Positions 23,491-32,529 of a stretch of DNA of 51,505 nt are shown here, piece after piece. Each line of letters opens with the position of its first letter. The stretch's first letter is position 1. The notes under the pieces are model-generated. The model was not told where the DNA came from and did not search any database. It saw only the letters and a list, made by a program, of their open reading frames with translations. This stretch comes from Zygnema cylindricum (taxonomy: Eukaryota > Streptophyta > Zygnematophyceae > Zygnematales > Zygnemataceae), in assembly GCA_037447655.1 (NCBI GenBank), contig JBBHKE010002911.1, positions 72,501-124,005 of the forward strand. Direction: 5' to 3'. The translations under genes and the position numbers were made by a program.

Positions 23491-23763
23491 TGACATCACT
23501 AAACGAGCATGCGTATCCTCATCTCTTTGTTTCCATGTAGTTATTGCCAACTCTTTTGTAGCTTTTTCTGTTAGTGTATCAGTACAGGAAAGGATAGGAG
23601 GTTTTAAAATTCCTATAAAATGGTCCCAAATCTTCTCGTGTTTCAAAAAATGCATGGCTGAAAATGACCTATCATAGAAGTTTTGGCCATCAAACTTCTC
23701 AATGCTATTAGAAGTGGCATGGCTAGGCCCATAACCTATTAGAGGTGGATTGGCGGAGGCCAT
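23491..23763 (-). pseudogene. Element B gag N-terminal part
   Basis: Reads leftwards from ATG at 23763-23761: MASANPPLI is encoded in the LTR, then GYGP by the PBS, then a gag UBN2-like start (FDGQNFYDRS...IWDHF...WKQRDEDTHARLVMSLT). It is cut at 23490 by the GTAAG duplication of element A; the continuation lies at 18007 and below (ERTRLIHGASSFDEAWSRLQ). Protein similarity to element A gag is low, so this is a distinct family. Confidence 0.88.
23726..23736 (-). other. Primer-binding site of element B (half-tRNA-iMet type)
   Basis: On the minus strand the LTR ends ...CTCTAATA and is followed directly by GGTTATGGGCC, the same tRNA-iMet internal complement as in element A but matching for 11 bases only (then TAGCC). 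Here the PBS starts exactly at a codon boundary, codon 10 of gag. Confidence 0.82.
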
Positions 23764-24185
23764 GAAATTGTACACAAGAGAAAGATCAATGCATTAGAGA
23801 GAGGAATTGATTTGTATTTTGGTATGATTTTATTAAGTGAGAAGAGTCACATATATACAAAATATACAATTGCTAATTACTATAGAGTCTAAGCGCTCTA
23901 CGGTGCGTTGTAACAAAAAGGATCATAGTCTAAATTCTAATAAATGTATGTAGGACAAAAAAAAAGACTGGACCGTCGCCCAAAGGACAAGACCGACGGT
24001 CAAAGGACTTGTACGTAAGACTAGACCGATGTATGTAATAAAAGGTACACAAGACTGGACCGACGTATGGAAGTAAAGACAAGACCAAAAGTGAGTCGTC
24101 CGGATAAGACGGTCAACAAGACTTGACCGACGTAAGGAAATTACGGACAGGACAAAAATAAACTGACGCTAAATGTCTCTTAACA
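23737..24185 (-). repeat. 5' LTR of element B
   Basis: 449 bp, starting (minus strand) TGTTAAGAGACATTTAGCG and ending CTAATA. It carries repeated GACTGGACCG(A/T)CG and AAAGGTAC words at 23960-24130, as in the other LTR. The gag ATG is at 23763-23761. Confidence 0.9.
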
Positions 24186-24249
24186 ACTATACTTTGTATT
24201 GAGAAGAAGATTGGCAGCTTGCAAGAAATTAAGGTTAACATTTGTTTAA

Positions 24250-24525
24250 TTTGGCTTTGATGGGAAAACTCCTGAAACTACAATGACTACCGAGGTAGTG
24301 GAGGCAAAAAAGACAGACACCAAAACTGTACAATTTACAAAAGAGGAATACATTTCGACTTTCACAGATGCTAAAGTGTATAGCTCGAAGGTAATTTCTT
24401 TTTTCCATAAGTTTTGTTTTAAATTTGAAATAAAACTGCGTTTTATTTCATTTTAAGTGATGTATGATGTTTTGTGCCTTTTTTTTGTTGGACAGGCACG
24501 TGGATGCCGGTTCAAAACGGGGTAA
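24250..24525 (+). CDS. Possible terminal exons of an unidentified gene
   Basis: An open frame 24250-24390 (47 codons, containing TTEVVEAKKTDTKTVQFTKE) ends at AAG|GTAATT, a good donor. A pyrimidine-rich stretch ending TTGGACAG at 24488-24495 is a good acceptor, and the next exon reads ARGCRFKTG then stop (24523-24525). Phase is 0 across the junction. The second exon is duplicated at 27027-27089 with a longer open frame. I do not recognise the family, and the upstream exons would be displaced or destroyed by element B. Alternative: chance open frames. Confidence 0.35.
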
Positions 24526-24619
24526 AATATGGTATTCATATACTCAAAGCCTCCTAAAATAAACAGGTACAGACACGACAGCCTCTATATTGTAGTTCAT
24601 ATTGTGGTCTAGGCTCTGC

Positions 24620-24700
24620 ATCATATTGTTGGCATAGTGGTAGTGCGTTGGCACCATAAGGCAAAGGTCCCAAGTTCGAACCCTGGCTGGCTCAATTTTT
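24620..24700 (+). mobile_element. tRNA-derived SINE-like head (A and B boxes)
   Basis: TGGCATAGTGG (24630-24640) fits the pol III A box and AGTTCGAACCC (24673-24683) the B box; their spacing of ~33 bp fits tRNA-derived SINEs. The T-arm nearly pairs (CCAAG/CCTGG), but 5' and 3' acceptor strands do not, so this is not a functional tRNA gene. The 3' limit of the SINE is unclear because a repeated module follows. Confidence 0.6.
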
Positions 24701-24702
24701 CC

Positions 24703-25067
24703 AGAGTGGAATTTGCCAAATCTTGGATTTCACGGAAATCTAATATGGTATCTGAGCCACTGGGATTACGGATGCATTGGTGGAGAGAAAAGAGAGGGAG
24801 GAGGAGAGAGAAGCTGGTGAGAGGAGGAAAAAGGAAGAGAGGAACGAGAGAGAGAGGAAGAAGAAAGACAAAGAAAAAGAAGGGAGGAAGAAGAGAGAGG
24901 GAGAGGAGGGAAAAAGAAAAGGGGAAGGAGAGAGAGAGGAAGAAGAAAGACAAAAATAGAGATGAGGAAGAGAGAAAGAAGAGGGAGAGAAGAGAGAATG
25001 GAACACGCCGAATCCTATATTTCACAGAAATCTAACATGTAACATGGTATCAGAGCCATCGGGATTG
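24703..25067 (+). repeat. Duplicated PBS-bearing module around a GA-rich tract
   Basis: Module copies start at 24703 (AGAGTGGAATTTGCC) and 24995 (AGAATGGAACACGCC). Both contain TTTCAC(G/A)GAAATCTAA and end with TGGTATC(T/A)GAGCC plus GGGATT(A/G)CGGATG. TGGTATCAGAGCC at 25045-25057 is the exact complement of the plant initiator tRNA-Met 3' end, the standard copia PBS, preceded by AACA like an LTR end. Between the copies lies a ~215-bp purine tract of AGAGAGG/GGAAGAAG. I read this as a remnant of an unrelated LTR element or a composite SINE. Confidence 0.55.
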
Positions 25068-25107
25068 CGGATGGATTGACTAGCCTCCCCGTGAGGGAGG
25101 GTCTTAT

Positions 25108-25160
25108 TATTCCTTGGTCTAAAATAGACCGCGGAAAACACCCAAACTATTGCATCCCCA
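25108..25160 (-). repeat. Dispersed repeat fragment shared with 32381-32432
   Basis: The minus strand carries ATAGTTTGGGT...GCGGTCTATTTTAGACCAA, matching the plus strand at 32381-32432 apart from a few substitutions and indels. The core GGTCTATTTTAGACC is itself palindromic. At 32432 the homology stops where an LTR fragment begins. Source element unknown. Confidence 0.6.
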
Positions 25161-26035
25161 ACGATGAGTAATATAGTCTACCATAAATAATGACATTCAC
25201 TTTTTACATGTACTTATTAAACTTGTGACACATCAAGAACTACACCTTACGATTTACGTAACAATGATCACAACACACATAAAAGAATACATAACACACG
25301 AACCAAATACACAAAGCACTTAACAACTTCAATACACATGATATCTCCAAAAACTCTTATATTATCTCAAAGCAACAAAGCTACGCTATCAACCATGTTT
25401 CTTATCTACGTTTTCTACACTCGACCACTCTAAAGAACTACATCTTAGGTTCCTACTTTCCTTAACACATTGATATTTGTTCTACAAGTCTCTCATGAAT
25501 ATATACAATTGTGAGCCACCTACATCTAACAAAACAACAAAAGAAATAAATGTGTTTGCCTACTAATAAGCTAATTGGCACCCCCACGGTGATTGTCCAT
25601 AAGGCAAGAGTTAACTAGGTTGATTCCTCAAACTACTCGAAGTCAACACTAATTTGTTTGTATGTACAGAAACGTCCGATAAATTAATTAGCATCAAACA
25701 ACCTGCCTATGCCGTACAGTAACTCATTGTCGGGGATAGTCCATTGTAATACTTGTCGATTGTCCTCAGGCCACATAACAAAAGTTGGTACCGCCATCGG
25801 ATGTAAAGACAAATCAATCCGTTGAGTACTTCTCAAAGCTTCGTACCGTCGCATTAAATGTCGCGACACTCTTCGTATAAGATTGCGTCGTATCTCCACA
25901 TCCAGATCGCTTCGCGATCCTCCTAGTAAGTCCGTACCAAATCAAATGAACCTTCGTCGACCGAATACTCCCGTAATTTGCGTACACCCTGTAGTGTATT
26001 TATGGCTACACTAAAATTTGTGTAAACGAAACTAA
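25161..26035 (-). other. Unassigned stretch with a minus-strand coding-like frame
   Basis: 25161-25680 shows nothing recognisable. From ~25948 to 25688 the minus strand has an 86-codon frame ending in a stop with mixed, coding-like composition (IRRNLIRRVSRHLMRRYEAL, then PTFVMWPEDNRQVLQW). It is overlapped by a second frame that reads LREYSVDEGSFDLVRTY just upstream, suggesting one frame broken by a shift. No family is recognised. Confidence 0.3.
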
Positions 26036-26985
26036 GGGAGTGTGCCCACGTGTTCAAGGAAGGGTTTTTTTCCGTCGTTTTCACAGAAAACGGGACTTCC
26101 AACGAGAAAATATTACGCCGTACGAAAAATGGGCAAAAACACAAGTACATTTTGCGTCATCTTGGGACTTGGAAGGTATGGCAAGTTGGCGTTATTATCA
26201 TCACGACCCACTTCCAGCTCAACTTCACACTTGCACTGGAGTCAAATCGCGATCTGATTTTAATCAAAACACTACCCTATTGACGAATAGAAAGCCAAGA
26301 TTGCACGCGTCAAATTTTTTAAAAAAAAATTAACGACGGGGAGTACACTTTTTTTTTTACCTTGCTCGTCACGCGCATGTACGTACGAAATGACGAGCAT
26401 GTACGAAAAAAAAATCGTTGGGGTCTCGGACCTCCACTTTCATTCATGGGTCTTTCGGAAAATTTTACGTTGTCCTCGTCTCTCCCCCTCACTCTCACTC
26501 GACTGCTACTCTTTCTCTCTTGTTTACACAAGATGTACCAATAATAGTATCAAATGAAAGATTTATTTTATTTTCTTTTTTTTGAATATTTTTGGTCTAA
26601 GTTTGATGTCACATCGATTGATAAAAGATAAGAAAGTAAAATCGGGAAGCCATGGCGGAAAATCTACGTACTGATGACGTCACATGGTTGAATGACTGAG
26701 CTATGTCACAAAACCCGAAACATCTACAACGTCACAAAAACCTAGACGTCTACAACCGTCGCCGTTTTTGTAGACGCCACTTATTTTAGGAAGTTTCGCA
26801 GTAGTCTACATTTCGTTTCGTAGTATGTCGCACATTTTGTAGACGTCTATGACTGTCACAAATTTGAAGTAATGAAAGCGCAAGTAATGAATGACATAGG
26901 AACACTTTGAAAAGTACACCGTAAAATCTGCGCTAAATTCCAAAGGAGCGTTTCAAAGTTTCGGTTACATGGGCACACGCCCTAA
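26033..26985. mobile_element. PIF/Harbinger-like MITE with TAA duplications
   Basis: The element is 26036-26982 (947 bp). The left end GGGAGTGTGCCCACGT and right end (complement) GGGCGTGTGCCCATGT are near-perfect terminal inverted repeats. TAA directly flanks both sides (26033-26035, 26983-26985), the 3-bp duplication typical of PIF/Harbinger. It encodes no recognisable transposase, so it is non-autonomous. It is CpG-richer than its surroundings. A similar terminus stands alone at 11926-11944. Confidence 0.72.
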
Positions 26986-27017
26986 GTCTTCAAAAATAAA
27001 AGGTCTCACAAGGGGAT

Positions 27018-27127
27018 GTTGGATTGGCACGTGGATGCCAGTTCAATACGGGGTATGAATATGGTAATATCATACTCGAAGTTGCGTAAAAAAAACAAGT
27101 ACGGACCCGCTAAGCTCTACATTTATG
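27018..27127 (+). repeat. Second copy of the terminal-exon segment
   Basis: Matches 24485-24596 at most positions. The frame from 27027 reads ARGCQFNTGYEYGNIILEVA then TAA at 27087-27089, longer than in the 24496 copy, where a 1-base loss brings an early stop. The splice acceptor here is TTGGATTG instead of TTGGACAG, so it would not splice. Between the two copies lie the SINE-like module and the Harbinger-like MITE. Confidence 0.6.
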
Positions 27128-27145
27128 TTTCGTCGTTCATCAAAT

Positions 27146-27155
27146 NNNNNNNNNN
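27146..27155. other. Assembly gap (10 N)
   Basis: Ten unresolved bases, probably a placeholder of unknown true length. The open frame across it should not be trusted. Confidence 0.99.
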
Positions 27156-29192
27156 CAAACAACAAACCAAATCATGGATACATGAAAATAAACAAAACAA
27201 ACGCAGTGAACATGAAAACACAATCATGACAGTTCACATCTTATAACCGAGCTCACAACCTCCATCTCCCTCTCCTGAAGGAGAATACTGAACATTTTTT
27301 GAAAGTTATTTTATAATACCTGAAAACGACCTGCCAAGAGAACAGAAACACCACTAAAATAGATAAACAAAAAGGCGAACACATTCTCACATGGAAAGTA
27401 ATGCTTCATGGAATATACACGTTGGAATCTTTTTAACACATCTATACGAACAGTAGCATGCAGTGTATTCTGTGTTTGTGCGAGGATGGTTGTCGTGTAT
27501 CCGCCGTTTGGTATCTTTAGATTTATTTATTCTCTTTTATTATGGTGTCTTATGTGACGTACGATGACAAGCATATCTACACAATTTTTCTAAGGTTGCA
27601 CATATAAGGTACTTCGTAATGAAAGGTACACTCTTACACAAGCGGAAAAACAAATAGATAAAATCACCACAAAGACAAGAGAACCGTCCAGCAAAAGTCC
27701 ATAATATTTTATTGAAAGTTTTTTACAAGTCATAAGAGGAAGTCCTCTCCCTCTACCTCCAACACTCGAGCCAATATTCTACACTTGACAGTACTAACAC
27801 AAAAGTACAAGTGACGCAAACAAAACAAATAAAAGTACATAGGTACTAAACCAAACAACAAACCACACACTCTATATATATCTGCCAGTCAGATAAAACG
27901 CTAATTCAGATAAAACGCTAAGTTATCTGGCACCCGATTCCACGATGCAACCCAACTTTTTGTTCCATATCGAAAAGAAGCGGTTCTACTTTTATTGGGC
28001 TGGACTTCCATTAGCTTAAATGTGAGGCTATTTACCTAATGTCCTACTTTTCTATACCATTCCGTACCGATTTTTTTTTTTTTTGGGGGAAATCACCTTT
28101 ACTTGATGTCTTTCTATCTTTGTAGATTTTTGAAGGTTATGGGCATCAACTTTGACCATCGGATTTTTGATCTTTTAAAATCTGCGACGCCATCGCTCGA
28201 ACCATCCAGTGTGTAGCTATTGTTTTTAAAGAGTACATCCAGCCACACTGAACGTGTATTATCGGTCCAAATGAAAAGTATGATCATGTCTATATTGAAC
28301 GAGGGATGACAACCTTACACGTCTGTGCCTTTTGACAGGGTGTGGATGCAAATCCACCAGAATCCGCAAAAAAATCTTTGCCTAAACATTCTTTGACGAT
28401 CTCTATGCAATCAACAAACCTTTGTGGGAGGGTTTTACGGATATAACACTTACCTACTACTTTACAAATCTTAATTTTGTCCGTTCTTACATTCTTTTGC
28501 CCACCTTCAAACAGTATGAGCGTCAATGCGACCTTTTTTTCAATCGCGTATGACACGCATATAGTGTATCCATGCGGTCATTTTTTTTTTGCTTTCTCTC
28601 ATTCTGCAAACCAACATCAGCGGATTGGGCTCTAGTTACACTATCTAAGTGAGTGGCTAGGTGCCCACAAGGTTTGCCATCGGATTGCCCCCTCCCCAAT
28701 GGTTTCCGTGTTGCATCCCCAGATGAAGGTATCAAGGCTTTAGGTTGCCCTATCGACGCCAATTCTTTTGTCAACCACGTAGTTGCTGATGGGTTGTTGG
28801 AGTATTTCACGTCGCGATGACCTCCCAAAGTTTTGAGACTCACATGTGACGTTTGTGATCTTGATCAGTTTTTTTGCTTAGTGCTCTCTCTAATTTGCGA
28901 GAACTATACCACCAACGCCTTCTTTTCATTCTTCCTTTCGAGATTTTGACAACAATCTTTTGACTGTGCTTCACCACCGCTTTGGTCATGGGATTTTCGA
29001 TCGTTCAAATGGGATGGTTGCTTGTCAACAAGTGAGCCTCCCAATTTTGATAAGTAGTTTAGGTTTGATTTCCGTTGGAAAATTGCGCCAACTGCGTATT
29101 TGGCTAGTTCGGCTTTGGTGGCGCTTACCATCACTTCTCATTTTAATGTGAATGATGCCCCAATTCTAGGGCAAGTTGTCTCTGAGGTGGAG
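27156..29192. other. Unassigned stretch
   Basis: AAACCAAACAACAAACCA-type words recur at 27156 and 27850. Minus-strand frames at 28290-28556, 28523-28843 and 28904-29134 have balanced composition (e.g. GQPKALIPSSGDATRKPLGR). They could be exons of a decayed gene, but I recognise no domain and cannot join them with confidence. Confidence 0.35.
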
Positions 29193-29274
29193 AACGATCT
29201 CTTTCCATTTCACCAAGCTCTCCTTGTCAAGCTAACGATCTCTTTCCATTTCACCAAGCTCTCCTTGTCAAGCT
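29193..29274. repeat. Exact 41-bp tandem duplication
   Basis: Two identical adjacent copies (29193-29233, 29234-29274) beginning AACGATCTCTTTCCATTTCA. Identity implies a recent duplication or strand slippage. Confidence 0.95.
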
Positions 29275-31002
29275 CGTGTGTTTTTCAGGCACACCTTTAT
29301 ATCACTAAGGATTTTCGGGCCCTTTCTCCCTTGTACTGTCCTCAAAATACGAAGGAGTAAGTACATCCGGCCAGACCAGATCCTTGTATTCTCTAAAACT
29401 GAGCGGAACACACCTTACTTCGCGCCTAACGGAGGCCGGACATCCTATTTATTACGCCTCAAATATTGCAATTCCGTTACATTGGACCAGTTGCCACCAG
29501 CCCTTTTGGGGGGTACATTGTGGATTGCCACGTAATTTTTCGGATTGTCGTCTAGACTGTGCTGTTAGCTGTCAATAGGAATTTAGTTCAGGTTCAGCTG
29601 ACTTTCGGTCCATTAATTACCTTAGGTCAAAGTCTGGCACTTTCATGTATTTTTCAGGACTTTGTCTTATAACAATGGAACAAATAATTACTTCTGGCCG
29701 CGGATCTAGCCGCAATCAAAAGCACAACGTTTTGCCCGAGTGTAGTACGAATTAATTTGTCATATGTCAGTTCAATTGCACTTGCTTGCCGCTGATTGGT
29801 TAATAACATAGCTTTGACTTTTAGACCTGAGATTGGACAAACTTTTGATGTATAAGGAACTTGGGGCCGAAACAGACAGGTTGCTTTTCAGTACTGTCTC
29901 CTATGAAAACCCTCAAAAATTCCAACAAACCTTATTTTGGGAGAATCTTTGTTTTGTTTTGACTCTATTGCCATATTGGTTTTGGATCTGTCTTTTGTGG
30001 GAATCATAGTCCGGACTGGTAGTTGGCATTATTGTCCCTTTGGGTGATTTTTGGACTTTTTGCTGTGTGAAACCGAGAAGAGTCTAGTCGATTTCGAGCT
30101 GCGGACACCGAGGGGTGAAGGAGTACCATACCTATTTACGATACCATCGGGAGAGGGGTCGTTTTTTTCTCATTGTCGTTGTTAATTGTCGGGGTATGTT
30201 AAGCTTGCTTCGCTATCTTTCACATCTGTGTCTTTTATTCTCTTTTCTGGGGCAAGGTGATATTGTTAAATCTGAAACAACCAATCATATCTATTCCCAT
30301 ATTTCTACGTGGTAATGCATTTGTGCCTTCGTTTGTAGTTCTCTTTTGCTTTGGCGTGACCTTTCCGGAGTAAACTGCAACCCCTTGATCAAAACAGTGG
30401 GTTCTGAGGGACACTTCCAGTGGATAAAGAACAAAATTGGGACACCGGCCTGATTATGGAGACCCCAATCCCTTTCCCCGGCTAGATGGGGAAAGGAAGG
30501 GGGAGGGGATTACTTTCGCCTTCCCATGCACTCATCCCTATTCCCAGTCCAAGTGTCTCTCCAATTTTGCATGAATATCTATGGGAGGAATGTGGGTAGC
30601 AGTTGCCATGATCATTATCATGGGAAGCATTCGCATTTTAGGGGTTGTTTGCAAGACTCTGATGTCGACTATTCCGGGTTGTGGGCCCTCCTCTAAGGTT
30701 TCTCAGGCACGCTCGACATCCTTTCACCTCGTGCACAACTACAACTAGAAGCTCAAAACCAATTTCTGTCTTTTCAATCCCTCATTGTCGACAATAACTT
30801 CCAAATACATTAGTGCACTGAGTAAGTGGCGGCCGCTGATTTTGAAAGTCACTAAAAGGTGCTACCTTCTGCTTAAGTGCATGCTAGTTTACGTTTGTGT
30901 TATAAGTCTAGGAGTGGTGCGCGACTACAAGTAACACCAACCTTTTAGACACTTTGTTTATCGTCTGACTAGTTTGCATGTTCTTTATGCTTGCGGTAGG
31001 GT
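29275..31002. other. Unassigned stretch
   Basis: No gene or transposon is recognisable. One local hairpin, CCTTTCCCC (30471-30479) with GGGGAAAGG (30488-30496), sits in a short GC-rich patch near 30460-30560. Confidence 0.4.
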
Positions 31003-31688
31003 TTGCCTCACCCTCCGCTTTTAGGGGGAAGGCACAGTGTTTTCAACAAACGTATTGATTTTGAGGGAATCCATAAACATCGCTGTTTGCATGACCGTAT
31101 GATTAAGTGTAAGATGTTGTTTTTGAAAACTAAGTTTCGTGCGTACGGAGCGTTTCGTGCGTGCGCGTGTTCGCGTGCGTGCGCATTTACGCGATGTAGT
31201 GTGGAGGTTCGAATAGATTTGCGGATTGGGGGAGTAAATGTACGAAGAAAATTAAATGTACGTGAAGGACTAATTGAGTGGCGCGGAATGCGCAATGTGA
31301 ATGGACGGCGGATCGCGAAGCGATCCGATTTGAAATTTTCGAAGTGTGAAAATGTACGCATGGCGTACGAAACAAAATGCGACAAACGCATTTATTACAA
31401 GGGACGCGTTTGCGGTACAAAAATGATTTCGGCTGTACGATATTATTTCGGCAAGTGGACGTGAATTCACTTCGCGACAGTTGTGGGATATTTAACGACA
31501 CGCGCAGATTTCACTTGGATTTTTGTGACCACGTGGCGCGACATCGAAGGTGCCGAATAAAGAGCTACGGACGGCGGACAAAGGTCGCCGCTATTTTCAA
31601 TGAGTGGGGAGCGAAATCACGTCAAATCACAAGAATCATGTTTTGGACGTCCCGGATTCTTTGACGAAAATCAAGGAGTTTCGCTGAG
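31003..31688. other. CpG-rich block with open frames on both strands
   Basis: About 31130-31660 is markedly richer in CG (GTGCGCGTGTTCGCGTGCG) than its AT-rich neighbours. A plus-strand frame of 153 codons (31003-31464) is mirrored by a 127-codon minus frame, which is expected from the composition, and neither has a known domain. GGATCGCGAAGCGATCC at 31310-31326 is a perfect 7-bp hairpin and its core recurs at 25904-25919. It may be part of a DNA transposon or an unmethylated island. Confidence 0.35.
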
Positions 31689-31728
31689 TGACTCAGCATG
31701 ACTCATCATGACTCAGCATGACTCAGCA
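31689..31728. repeat. Four tandem TGACTCAGCA decamers
   Basis: Four 10-bp units of TGACTCAGCA, the second reading TGACTCATCA. Each carries the bZIP/AP-1-like core TGACTCA. The function, if any, is unknown. Confidence 0.85.
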
Positions 31729-32380
31729 TACGATTCTATGAGATTGTGTGTACTTCAAAATATTTGAAACAACATTGTCTTGTCTTATGTGTATTAATAA
31801 AATAGAGTTGATTGTGATATTTATTTTTATGTGGTCAATCAGGGTCTCGACACTTTAATTTATGTGTCGCATCTGCAGACAAGTGTACGCTTACGATTGC
31901 TTGACTTTCAGGTGTACGCTTACGATTAGTTTGATTTAATGACAGTTACGTAATTTACGTTGGTTATTTTGACACTTAGTGATTTGTTAACAGCTCACAA
32001 GTGTATATATAGATTTGAGCTTCATTAGAATAATCAATGCTGGTTAAGAAAAGTAGGGACCAAATATGTAGTATTCTAGGGTTATCGATTAGGTAATGCG
32101 TTTGAGTAATATGTTTATTGATATAATTTTCTTTATTAAATGTTTATGTGAGATTGCACTCTTTTGTTATTATTTATTTATGTTATTTTATATATGTTTG
32201 ATTTGCATTGTTTATGCATTTGTCTTAGGGTTTGTTTATGTCGATTATTCCATCAAACCTTAGATGTTGTCATAGGGTTTATTTATGTTGATTATTCCAT
32301 GAAACCCTAAATGTTATTGTATGTTAAATGGAGGATGCATTTCAAATGATTGTTCGACTACCTATTTTTGCTTAGCTTCT
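31729..32380. other. Unassigned AT-rich stretch
   Basis: Contains GTGTACGCTTACGATT twice (31882, 31912) and a diverged direct repeat, TTAGGGTTTGTTTATGTCGATTATTCC and TAGGGTTTATTTATGTTGATTATTCC, at 32226 and 32273. No gene is seen. Confidence 0.45.
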
Positions 32381-32432
32381 TGCATGATAGTTTGGGTCGC
32401 TTCTGCGGTCTATTTTAGACCAAAGAACAACA
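32381..32432 (+). repeat. Dispersed repeat fragment (partner of 25108-25160)
   Basis: Shares ATAGTTTGGGT and GCGGTCTATTTTAGACCAA with the complement of 25108-25160. It ends at the LTR fragment. Confidence 0.6.
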
Positions 32433-32529
32433 CTATTAGCCCTAGTGTTCCACCTGCTCTCGCTGGTGCAAGTGTGACTCCTAGTGGGAGTGGATCACAG
32501 CCGAGTCTTAATCCCCATGACCTTCAACA
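32433..32529 (+). repeat. LTR 3'-end fragment of the A/D copia family
   Basis: 97 bp matching the end of the family LTR from CTATTAGCCCTAGTG to GACCTTCAACA, that is, the part encoding the gag leader (SVPPA...HDLQQ). The normal PBS (GGTTATGGG) does not follow; the satellite starts at the very next base. The small open frame here is only the LTR-encoded leader. Confidence 0.85.

Larger units (their letters stand above)
13200..24185 (-). mobile_element. Copia element B, minus strand, degenerate, carrying nested element A
   Basis: A Ty1/copia element read right to left: 5' LTR 24185-23737, PBS, gag, protease, integrase, RT, RNase H, polypurine tract, 3' LTR 13658-13200. Removing the nested element (18008-23490 including one duplication) leaves about 5.5 kb, a normal copia length. 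LTR lengths differ (449 and 459 bp) with many substitutions and indels, so it is old. No 5-bp target duplication is evident (GTATT against ACTAT), so one flank may have changed. Protease and integrase active-site residues are mutated. Confidence 0.9.

Noticed and set aside
13195-24190. Target-site duplication for element B
   Set aside because: The flanks GTATT and ACTAT do not match at any sensible offset, so none is claimed.
24624-24692. Functional tRNA gene
   Set aside because: A and B boxes are present but the acceptor strands do not pair and the anticodon arm is not formed; a SINE head fits better.
24621-25035. 132- and 134-codon opposed ORFs
   Set aside because: They are low-complexity Arg/Glu/Lys or Ser/Leu/Phe strings from the purine tract.
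31003-31464. 153-codon ORF as a gene
   Set aside because: It is mirrored by a long antisense frame, biased by CpG-rich composition, and has no recognised domain.
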